From assembly GCA_029263395.1 (NCBI GenBank), contig JAJCXO010000232.1:47785-111784 (forward strand): 64,000 bases of DNA, given 5' to 3'. Positions 54,847 through 62,184 of the stretch are shown here, piece by piece. The translations under genes and the position numbers were made by a program. The notes beneath the pieces are model-generated. The model was not told the DNA's origin, ran no database searches, and saw only the letters and a program-made list of their open reading frames with translations. The DNA comes from Acidobacteriota bacterium. Lineage in GTDB: Bacteria; Acidobacteriota; Thermoanaerobaculia; Multivoradales; J023. The first letter of the stretch is position 1, and every line of letters begins with the position of its first letter.

Positions 54847-56007
54847 TTGTTGCGTATCTTGACCACCATCGCCGCCTTCATGGCCTTAGTCATCATAAGC
54901 CTCGCCGAGAACGCGGCGAGTGCGGACGAGCCGAGTGAGACCTCAAAGATGCCCCCACAAATACTCAAAGAATCACAGAGCCCTCACGGCAACGCCTATG
55001 CTGTACTTGAAGACGATGGGCGCACGGTCTATCTCTACCTGATCTACGCCGGCGACGAGGACTCCGCCCGACCGGTTTGGGTCGCCAACAGAGTAGCGGC
55101 TCCAGTAAATTTGGATCCGGATCCCATGCGCGAGGGAAAGCCACCCCTCAACCCGGTTGAACATTGTGCGCATCCCGAAGGGATGGCCCCGTTCGACCCA
55201 GACCGACTGGAAGTGGTGTGGCTTCCCGAAGGCGACGGAGTTGCCGTCTACGAGAGCGGAACCGTGCTCGCAGCGATACCAGGCTGGGCGGGTGAGGATA
55301 GGTTTTTCGGCTACGCGCGGGAGGCCCGCGGGGAAGGTCCTCTGGCTTGGGAGTTGACTGCGGACAACCAGATGCACGGGCGTTTTGCCGCCGCACAAAA
55401 ATACTGGCAATCCTGGAACAAGGAGCCAGACCCCTGGCAGGGTATTCAAGATGAGCAAATAGACGCCCTGGAGAAGCGGTTTGGCAAACATTGGCAGTAC
55501 TTTGCGATCGACGGCGACAGGTGGCCTCCGAAGGCATTGATCCAGCTGAAGACGAAGGGTGCCAACTTGTGGGTGACAGTAGGCATGGCCGTACGTCCCA
55601 TGCCTACCGTGGAAAAGTATGCCGAGGACCCGAGTCCACTTCGCCGAATCGAGTTGGGAATAGTGCTGCCACTCGATGCGAGTGACGACCTAGTGACAGC
55701 CGTAACAAAGTACGTCGCCTCGCAAACGAAACTGCCCTGGGGACAGAGGACGTGGCTCGGTCAAGGACACACTCTTCCCTGTAGAGAGTTGGAAGCCGAA
55801 GGGTACCCCGCCGTCGGGCTACTTGCCTCCTTGAGAAGTAACTACCCCATCGAGTTGCCACTCTTTGAAGGCGATCCGGTGACGCTGCTGTGGATGGTTC
55901 CGATATCCGCCGACGAATACGCCCGCGCCAAGGCCGAAGGCTCGGACTCCGTACTTTCCGGCGTCAGACTACCACGCCCCTTCGCTACCGAGAAGCTGCC
56001 AACTTAG
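54847..56007 (+). CDS. Suppressor-of-fused (SUFU) domain protein, exported
   Basis: The 386-residue protein begins at TTG (54847; AGGGGAAG just upstream) with a signal peptide (LTTIAAFMALVIISLAENAASA). About residues 190-380 hold a suppressor-of-fused domain: RIELGIVLPLD, LPWGQRTWLGQGHTLP and the LLWMVPISADEYARAKAEGSDSVL motif typical of bacterial SUFU proteins. Bacterial SUFU domains are commonly immunity proteins of polymorphic toxin systems or occur near them; the export signal here suggests an action outside the cytoplasm. It is the first of a run of plus-strand accessory genes. Toxin partners are not seen next to it. Confidence 0.78.
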   Translation: MLRILTTIAAFMALVIISLAENAASADEPSETSKMPPQILKESQSPHGNAYAVLEDDGRTVYLYLIYAGDEDSARPVWVANRVAAPVNLDPDPMREGKPPLNPVEHCAHPEGMAPFDPDRLEVVWLPEGDGVAVYESGTVLAAIPGWAGEDRFFGYAREARGEGPLAWELTADNQMHGRFAAAQKYWQSWNKEPDPWQGIQDEQIDALEKRFGKHWQYFAIDGDRWPPKALIQLKTKGANLWVTVGMAVRPMPTVEKYAEDPSPLRRIELGIVLPLDASDDLVTAVTKYVASQTKLPWGQRTWLGQGHTLPCRELEAEGYPAVGLLASLRSNYPIELPLFEGDPVTLLWMVPISADEYARAKAEGSDSVLSGVRLPRPFATEKLPT

Positions 56008-56997
56008 CGACAGAATGTTGCGGCCTGGCCGAAGTCGATCGTTAAGACTTTCGAACCCTGATCCTTTGTGCGCAAGACAGCCTAACGACGGATGCAGAGC
56101 GCCTCGTTCCTCGAGCGCTAATCCTTGCCCGTTGGGTAGCCTAGGAAAAGGGCTCTACAGTGCATGGTTTCAGAAGGTTTGCAACCGGTGGTAAGAGACA
56201 GTTCCGGGCATCCCAGCCGCTACGGTGAGCCCCGATCACGATGATCCGAACGTCGTCCATGACCTACGAATCATGGCAAACCACGCCGCGTTTCTTTGCC
56301 ACGTCGACAAGTCGGTCGAAGTGCTGACAACGGCTATGGGTGTGTGGTTCGAGAACTACGACACCGGCGTTCCCTTCTCCGGCGAGCTTTACGCTGCCGC
56401 GGACACGAGAGACGAACAAGTGCACACCAGCTCTATCAGCTAGGAGTCGACGCCGCGTGTGTAGCTCGTCACTTTTCACTACGAGGACGGGATGCTGGGT
56501 CCGATGCCAGACATGACCAGGAACGACAGCGGTCGCGCGTTTTTATGATCGCCCCGGTGCCGCCGGGAACACCCGAACCATCCTCGCCCCTCCACATCGA
56601 GCGGTAGAAGCCCGAGACGCCAGGCAGGCGACTTAAAGGGATCTGCCTACCCATCGGCACCGATCTAGCATATACTTCCCAACTATGAATTTATATTTGA
56701 CTATAGGGAGGCCAGCGGACTTTGCCAATGCACTGTGTGGAGCGCTTGGAGTCTTTTATCGCACTCATGCCCGGACACGGACCGGAAGCGTTCGTCAGTC
56801 CGCCCAGCGATTTATACGCCATAGCCTCTCCCGCCGCTAGGAACGCGGCTTGGCACACCAACTTCCGATCCGAACACCGTCTCTGCGCCGCCGTTGAGGA
56901 CTGTGGAGGGGTGACCTCTATCATCACGACAAGCGCTCTCGTCGGGACTTCAGATCGGAACCTGCCCTATTGAGCGACTAGTTATCCCGATACCCAC
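56008..56997. other. Mostly non-coding stretch of unclear content
   Basis: I find no convincing gene here. Small plus-strand frames at 56225-56443 (72 residues, containing NHAAFLCHVDKSVEVLTTAMG) and 56722-56973 (83 residues) have no recognisable domain and poor starts, so I do not call them. The stretch near 56650-56710 is AT-rich and might be a promoter for the HNH gene. A possible attC-like site at 56080-56137 is listed separately. Confidence 0.5.
56080..56137. other. Possible attC-like site
   Basis: GCCTAAC (matching R'' GYYYAAC) at 56080-56086 and GTTGGGT (matching R' GTTRRRY) at 56131-56137 can pair with only G-T wobbles. AGCGC/GCGCT and GGAT/ATCC pair inside, giving a 58-base imperfect hairpin. 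It also overlaps an imperfect direct repeat, so chance is possible. Confidence 0.25.
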
Positions 56998-57957
56998 ATG
57001 AAGCAAAAAGACATCAAGTTGCTCTGGGGGCGGTCCGGAAACCGCTGTGCGATTTGCACGATCGAGCTTGCTTTTGACGAAGCTTCTTCAACAGAGTCTC
57101 ACCCCTTGGGTGAGCAAGCTCACATAGTTGCGGACAAGGAAGATGGTCCCCGCGGCAAGAGCATTCTCTCGACAGAACAGCGTGATGGCTATGCGAACAG
57201 AATACTCCTCTGCCCGACACACCATACGAAGATCGACAAGGCGATCAAGGACTACCCAGTTGAGCTCCTTCACAAAATCAAGACAGAACACGAGGTTTGG
57301 GTACGAGAGCGCCTGAGCGACACAGATGAGCGAGATGAAGTCGCTGATGAGATCTATGCCTCATTGATTGATGAAGCGGTTGACAAGTGTAGGCTCCACT
57401 CGTGGAGCGATTGGTCCCCTAGGACAATCGAAATGGAACCGAGGTGGGAGGTAGATGCACCCGGTAGATACGAGCACTTCGAAGTGGTGATCAAAGCGGC
57501 AATCTGGCCGGGAGTGCATCGGGACCTGGAGCGGTCTCTCCAGACCCTGTCGAGAGTTTTCGCGTATGCCACCAGTACGTATCTTAAGCATGCTGAGTGG
57601 AAGAGAGATCACTTCGTCGGACCAAAGTTCTACAAACAGTTGAGAGGCTGGGACAGCGAGAGATACCAGGAGCGCTTCTCAGAGTGGGAGTCCTGGCAAG
57701 ACACATGTCAAGCGCTCATCTTCGAGGCCGCAAAGGCGACCAATTGGTTTGCTGATTGCGTCAGGATCCACATCAATCCAAGGTTCTTCGCGACAGCTGG
57801 AAGGTTCGTTCTTTGGCCTGGTTCAGGAAGTGACGTTGCCGATACCCCCTTCGTGCCGCAATACACGGAAGGAGAAAGGAACGGTCTACCGAACTCCTTG
57901 CCGGCGAGGTTTGAGGGTATTCGTGGCCACTTCAAGCGAGATATCGGTGAGCTCTAG
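56998..57957 (+). CDS. HNH-domain protein with unassigned C-terminus
   Basis: The 319-residue protein has an N-terminal HNH nuclease domain (about residues 10-90): GNRCAICTIELAF with the first Cys pair, EQAHIVADKEDGPRG carrying the catalytic His, and NRILLCPTHHTKID with Asn, Cys and His of the zinc finger. The C-terminal ~200 residues are helical and unassigned; they may be an effector or regulatory part. The coding region is less GC-rich than its neighbours, and it lies among accessory genes, both suggesting transfer. It resembles HNH effectors of anti-phage defence in layout. The attC-like sequence begins 6 bases after its stop. Confidence 0.8.
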   Translation: MKQKDIKLLWGRSGNRCAICTIELAFDEASSTESHPLGEQAHIVADKEDGPRGKSILSTEQRDGYANRILLCPTHHTKIDKAIKDYPVELLHKIKTEHEVWVRERLSDTDERDEVADEIYASLIDEAVDKCRLHSWSDWSPRTIEMEPRWEVDAPGRYEHFEVVIKAAIWPGVHRDLERSLQTLSRVFAYATSTYLKHAEWKRDHFVGPKFYKQLRGWDSERYQERFSEWESWQDTCQALIFEAAKATNWFADCVRIHINPRFFATAGRFVLWPGSGSDVADTPFVPQYTEGERNGLPNSLPARFEGIRGHFKRDIGEL

Positions 57958-57963
57958 AAAGCC

Positions 57964-58050
57964 GCCCAACAAGGCTGATGAACGCGGACGGGAAGCTGCG
58001 CTCGCTTCGCTCGCCCAGGCTCTCGCCGATTATCGGCAGGGCCGTTGTGC
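57964..58050. other. Possible attC-like remnant after the HNH gene
   Basis: GCCCAAC (57964-57970, matching R'') is followed by AAGGC and an AACGCGGACG segment like the centre of attC sites. GTTGTGC (58044-58050) would be R' with one mismatch. The inner arms match poorly. The 280 bases up to the next gene hold nothing else I can identify. Confidence 0.25.
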
Positions 58051-58238
58051 GACTCTAGAAAAGAGAATTTGTTGTTGACAGGGAGAGCTGCAAATACTCC
58101 AATAACTGCACGGTAACACAAAAATCCGAAACGAAAGGGAGACCAAATTCAGGAGTATCGAAGTCGACTGTGGAAGGCGCTTCGGGCGCCGCTGAAGTGG
58201 CGGGGCCGAGACTATCCGAGCAAACATTTCAGACGTGA

Positions 58239-59246
58239 ATGACGACTGGGAGGATTATGGACCCTAAAGTTCCTAACAAGCTGGCGAGCATCTTTGTGAC
58301 AGGCGGGCTCGCCACCGTACTTATCTCTTTCTTCTACGGTAGCGGTTTCATTGGCGGGCTGTACGGCATGGGCGAAATTGCCACGCCTGACCTAACTCCT
58401 GCATTCTACTCTGTCGTAAACTCAGCTCGTTTCCTAGTTGTGGTTACTGGTGTCATTACGTTTATTGGCGCGATTATGCAGGGGATCGGGCATATTATCA
58501 GGTATGCCTTGCAACTCGCTTTGCCTTACCGGTCGGTTTGCCGGCTCTTCTTCAATGGTTTCGCCTGGGATGAAATAAGAGAATGGGACCGACTCTATGT
58601 GGACTTGTCACGAGAAACCCTTGCACTGGCGAGCCAGAGTTCAGGAAACGTAAACCAGCTACCGGCTCCCGATAAAGAGTTGATAAGTGAGCGAGTAGGC
58701 AGCGAGAGTTCCTCGCCTAAAAGGCCAGGCCAGTTAGCTTTCGCAAAGATATACGAGGTTGAGAATGAGGCGGTGCCTCTCTCGAAGTCTGAGGCGCGTT
58801 TTTCTAAGACCGTGCATCCGATCGTGCCTAGACAGAGCGTGAGTATCTTTTTTAGGTATGCAGATGGGCAACACTTGTCGTGGGTCCTCCAGCACTATGC
58901 CACCTACTACTTGACTACCGACATCCTTGCTTCTTTGTTGGTAACGGGTTCGGTCGTACCGCTGATCCGAGGTGAGTCGATCTTTACCCCGGCAGCATTC
59001 ATTGACGCTGGTTTGGCTGATGGAACGTCAATATGGATCTGGATAGCTGCACTAATAGCAGTCTTTTACCTCCTCATAGTTGTCTCAATCCATCGATATC
59101 TATACACGTACATCGCTGTAGTCCGGCATTGCTGTGCTGCCATGAGTTATCCTAACCCCAACTTTCCAAATTTTGCCGGAAACTCCACACAGCCCGGCGT
59201 TCCCACCCGAAACAGCTCCGGCGCAAGCGCCCTTGCTGTCCAATGA
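58239..59246 (+). CDS. Membrane protein of unknown function
   Basis: The 335-residue protein has two membrane helices near the N-terminus (LASIFVTGGLATVLISFFYG and RFLVVVTGVITFIGAIMQGIGHII), a soluble middle of about 120 residues, and two more helices (ILASLLVTGSVVPLI and WIWIAALIAVFYLLIVVSIHRYL). I do not recognise the family. It starts at ATG 58239, or at a second ATG six codons later that has GGGAGG close by. Base composition is lower in GC than the left half of the window. It lies in the accessory run, 27 bases before a small immunity-like ORF. Confidence 0.6.
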   Translation: MTTGRIMDPKVPNKLASIFVTGGLATVLISFFYGSGFIGGLYGMGEIATPDLTPAFYSVVNSARFLVVVTGVITFIGAIMQGIGHIIRYALQLALPYRSVCRLFFNGFAWDEIREWDRLYVDLSRETLALASQSSGNVNQLPAPDKELISERVGSESSSPKRPGQLAFAKIYEVENEAVPLSKSEARFSKTVHPIVPRQSVSIFFRYADGQHLSWVLQHYATYYLTTDILASLLVTGSVVPLIRGESIFTPAAFIDAGLADGTSIWIWIAALIAVFYLLIVVSIHRYLYTYIAVVRHCCAAMSYPNPNFPNFAGNSTQPGVPTRNSSGASALAVQ

Positions 59247-59273
59247 AACGCAAGCGTTCGACAGAAAGTTTCC

Positions 59274-59444
59274 ATGCGAATACCTGAACTGAGGCATAAA
59301 CTGGAAGAGGAAGGTTGCTCGGCAACGAACTACGCAATCGAAACGCATAGCTCTGATACCTTCTGCCTGATGAGCGACGGAAGGCAATGGAAAGTCTTCT
59401 ATTCGGAGCGGGGATACGATTCACAACCCATATTTACATCTTAG
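59274..59444 (+). CDS. Small immunity-like protein, possibly truncated
   Basis: The 56-residue ORF reads MRIPELRHKLEEEGCSATNY, then CLMSDGRQWKVFYSERGYDSQPIF. It resembles short immunity-type proteins (Imm59-like) that begin with a short helix LxxKLxExG and contain an EVYYSERG-type strand. Those are usually longer, with another helix after the strand. Here a TAG ends the frame, while the +1 frame continues for 20 codons (DHIRRQSNWHLFGV). It may therefore be a frameshifted or shortened copy. It lies between the membrane protein and the DUF4262-MbtH gene. Confidence 0.4.
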   Translation: MRIPELRHKLEEEGCSATNYAIETHSSDTFCLMSDGRQWKVFYSERGYDSQPIFTS

Positions 59445-60014
59445 ATCACATACGCAGGCAGTCCAACTGGCACCTATTTGGTGTGTTACCTTCCGAACTT
59501 TGAGCGAAAGTATTCGAGAGAAAAATCGCAAGACTTGGCGCGCCCCAATCAGGAACGATCTTCCCGTGAGCATTCTTGGCACGCCACAGTTTCGCGACTT
59601 TGTGGCCGGTAAAGAAATCCATACAGTCAAGGCGATCAAACACTAACAAGTGCGCCTCCCGGCCAGGGATTCGTGCGCTATGACGTTCACTGAAGCAATG
59701 AGTGCAGAACCGGATTGCACCGGCCAGCGAGGACAATCGATCCTTCCGTGGTTGATCCGCAAGATTGCTCCCGCCATATTTGTCGGAGGGATCGCCGAAC
59801 CTGCAATCCCTCGACTCGCGACCCACAACGCACCACTTCTTCGCGTTCTCTCGATAGTGGCAGCCATTGTTTTAGGACTCTGCTCTGCGATCTATTTTAG
59901 TTGAACTAGACTAGGTATCGAAGGCGAGATTCAGCAGGGGGTCGAGCTCCGACTCTTGGTGGGCCAATGGGTGTTCCTCAAAGGAACCCACCACATCAGA
60001 CAAAAGGGGACGAA
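59445..60014. other. Stretch with no supported gene
   Basis: This 570-base interval has only weak frames: a minus-strand one at 59446-59826 and a plus-strand one at 59650-59904 with a C-terminal hydrophobic segment, neither with a good start or recognisable domain. It may contain decayed accessory genes. Confidence 0.5.
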
Positions 60015-61343
60015 GTGCAGAATCAGTGGATCATTCTAGGCCTCGCGCTGTTGGTGATTTGTGGAGCCCTAGTGCTCCGCAAGCCCCTGAGAGCCAAGGA
60101 ACTCCCTCTCGAAGCCGACTTGGCGGAATCGCCAGCCGAAGACGCGGTACCGGACGACGGGGTCCCCGCCAAAGTTCGTGCAGACATCAAGGAGTTTGGC
60201 TGGAGTTTGATTCTCATCGCGGGAGAGGGCAGACCCGGATTTATCTATTCCATCGGCCTCTGGGAAACCTACCGGCACCCGGAGGTGATCCTCTTTGGCA
60301 GCGCAGAAGATCCGACGGGATTTGCCGGAGCCATCAGCCGTTTCGCCAAGAGAGTCGCCGGAGGAGAGAAATTCAAAGACGGCGATAAGATTCCAGAAGG
60401 CTTTGGAAAACATGACGGACTTGTCAAAGAGGTCCAACCCAAGTGGTACCCGAGCTTCCTCGGAACTGCTGGAGCCTACTACCAGGACTTCGATTTTCCG
60501 GCAATCCAATTGTACTGGCCTGATGCGCAGGGGCTGTTCCCGTGGCAGAGCGGCTACCCTACCAACCTCTTTCTGCAACCGGCGCTGTATCAGGACAATG
60601 CCGTCTTAGCAGGTGTTGGCTACGATGAGATTCTACGATTGATCTCAGACAGAGAGGTCAAGAGCCTGGACCAGGCGGCTGAGGATCTCTTGATGACTTT
60701 CGAGCCTTCCGTGGCCGATGTCCTCCTGCAAGCCTGGCGCTGGCGGATAGGGCCTGATGCACAACCTATTGCCGCCACGATCTTCGGCGATGTCTTCCTT
60801 CAAAATCCAGACGGTAGTGTCGATTGGCTCGACACCGGCGCTAACGAACTCAGTCAGCTAGCCCAGGACGGGGAAATCTGGATTCGAGTGGTTTACGACA
60901 ACCCGGCGATTGTTTTTCGGGCGAGCCTCCTCCTCCACCTTCGAGAGTTGAACGTCTTGATCGAACCCGGGCAAGTTTATGACTGGATCCGCGAACCTAT
61001 GGCCGGAGGAACCGAGTCTGTCGACAATATTCAATGGGTTGATCTCCGAGCTCATCTACATAGCACGGGGCAGCTTGCAAGAACCCTTAGCTCCAACGGT
61101 ACGAATGAAACGAACGAGACTAACGAGACGAACGAGACCGAAGAAGAAGACAAGACGATCTATACGGTTGTGATCAACGGCGAGGAGCAGTATTCCATCT
61201 GGCCCTCTGATGGAGCAGTTCCTGAGGGTTGGACAAGTACTGGCAAAACCGGTACCAAACAAGAGTGCTTCGAGATCATCAAATCCCTCTGGGTGGACCT
61301 ACGACCGAAGAGTCTTCGGGAAAAGATAGACCAAGAGCCGTGA
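60015..61343 (+). CDS. Membrane-anchored DUF4262 + DUF1851-like + MbtH fusion protein
   Basis: Starting at GTG 60015 (AGGGGA just upstream), the 442-residue protein has an N-terminal membrane helix (IILGLALLVICGALVL), then a DUF4262-like domain (about 50-190: EFGWSLILIAGEGRPGFIYSIGLWETYRHPEVILFG). A DUF1851/Tdi1-like domain follows (about 210-330: GDVFLQNPDGSVDWLDTGANELSQLA). After an acidic Asn-Glu-Thr repeat linker (361-376) comes an MbtH-like domain (378-437): VINGEEQYSIWPSDGAVPEGW and LWVDLRPKSLRE, the conserved MbtH motif set. MbtH proteins normally activate NRPS adenylation domains; attachment to immunity-type domains is unusual. No NRPS gene is in the window. An ATG at 59967 is the other possible start. 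Confidence 0.7.
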   Translation: MQNQWIILGLALLVICGALVLRKPLRAKELPLEADLAESPAEDAVPDDGVPAKVRADIKEFGWSLILIAGEGRPGFIYSIGLWETYRHPEVILFGSAEDPTGFAGAISRFAKRVAGGEKFKDGDKIPEGFGKHDGLVKEVQPKWYPSFLGTAGAYYQDFDFPAIQLYWPDAQGLFPWQSGYPTNLFLQPALYQDNAVLAGVGYDEILRLISDREVKSLDQAAEDLLMTFEPSVADVLLQAWRWRIGPDAQPIAATIFGDVFLQNPDGSVDWLDTGANELSQLAQDGEIWIRVVYDNPAIVFRASLLLHLRELNVLIEPGQVYDWIREPMAGGTESVDNIQWVDLRAHLHSTGQLARTLSSNGTNETNETNETNETEEEDKTIYTVVINGEEQYSIWPSDGAVPEGWTSTGKTGTKQECFEIIKSLWVDLRPKSLREKIDQEP

Positions 61344-61376
61344 ACAACCATTGGACCAGTGGGGGAAGTATCTAGC

Positions 61377-62180
61377 TCAACCCTGCGGCGCGATGACATG
61401 CGCCGCGATCTCGATCTCACCCAACTTGACCCTACCCGTGGCACCGGGATCCCCAGGCTCCAGGATCGCCATCGCTTGGGCAGCCGCCGCCAACGTGACA
61501 AGGTCGAGGTCGTCGACGTAATCGCGTTCGCCATCGGCTACTTTGGTGGGATGAGGGACTCGAGGTAAGTTGTAGACGGTCGAAAAGATCTCGGTTGCCC
61601 AGGCTGGGCCGGGCTCCAGGCTCACGCCGAGCGAGCCGAGGCGCGCTGCCTCATCGAGTTTTTCTTCGGCGACCAGTTGCTGGAGCTGTGCGAACTGCCC
61701 CAGCTCGGGATAAAGCACAAGGCCATAGTCATCGCCGACACCCAGCACTACCAACTCCCAAACCGCCTCCCGAGCGCCAGACAACTCGACGGTTAGAACC
61801 TGGCCGCTGAAGGGGTACTGCCAGGGGGCAGCGTGCCACAACTTGCCGCAGGCGACGCCGAATTGGTAGAGCGCACCGTCGATCTCGATCTCGCTGAGCT
61901 CGTCTCCGAAGGCCATGTCGTAGGCAACCAGCCCCATCCGATGCGCCTGCATCTGGTCCGGCGGCAGCGCCTGGAAACCAAACGATCGCCCTGCCGGCTC
62001 GAGGCGCGGCTCGCAGCGCAGCTCGCGGCCAGGGCGCGCCTCGGCGATTTGGGCGAGTGCTTCCCCGTCATCTTCGGCCAGCACAGGGTCTGGCGACTCC
62101 TCGTCACTGGCGTCGACGAAGTAAATGAAACGCTCGCCTTGGGCGGTTTCCACCGGGCCGATTCGAAATACGTAATCCAT
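61377..62180 (-). CDS. Protein of unknown function downstream of the DUF4157-like gene
   Basis: The 267-residue protein has no signal or membrane segment and no family I recognise. It is acidic, with short hydrophobic beta-like segments (IEIDGALYQFGVACGKLW, VWELVVLGVGDDYGLVLYPE) and a C-terminal HVIAPQG. It starts 4 bases after the stop of the large protein, so it is co-transcribed with it. Small acidic genes just after the toxin-like DUF4157 gene in injection-system loci are often immunity or loading proteins, but this is inference from position only. Confidence 0.6.
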   Translation of the reverse strand: MDYVFRIGPVETAQGERFIYFVDASDEESPDPVLAEDDGEALAQIAEARPGRELRCEPRLEPAGRSFGFQALPPDQMQAHRMGLVAYDMAFGDELSEIEIDGALYQFGVACGKLWHAAPWQYPFSGQVLTVELSGAREAVWELVVLGVGDDYGLVLYPELGQFAQLQQLVAEEKLDEAARLGSLGVSLEPGPAWATEIFSTVYNLPRVPHPTKVADGERDYVDDLDLVTLAAAAQAMAILEPGDPGATGRVKLGEIEIAAHVIAPQG

Positions 62181-62184
62181 CGTG

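Noticed and set aside
56225..56973. Two short plus-strand frames as genes
   Set aside because: No recognisable domain, weak starts and no ribosome sites; recorded in the interval entry only.
59640..59700. attC-like CACTAAC near 59646
   Set aside because: The first base does not match GYYYAAC and no matching GTTRRRY arm follows.
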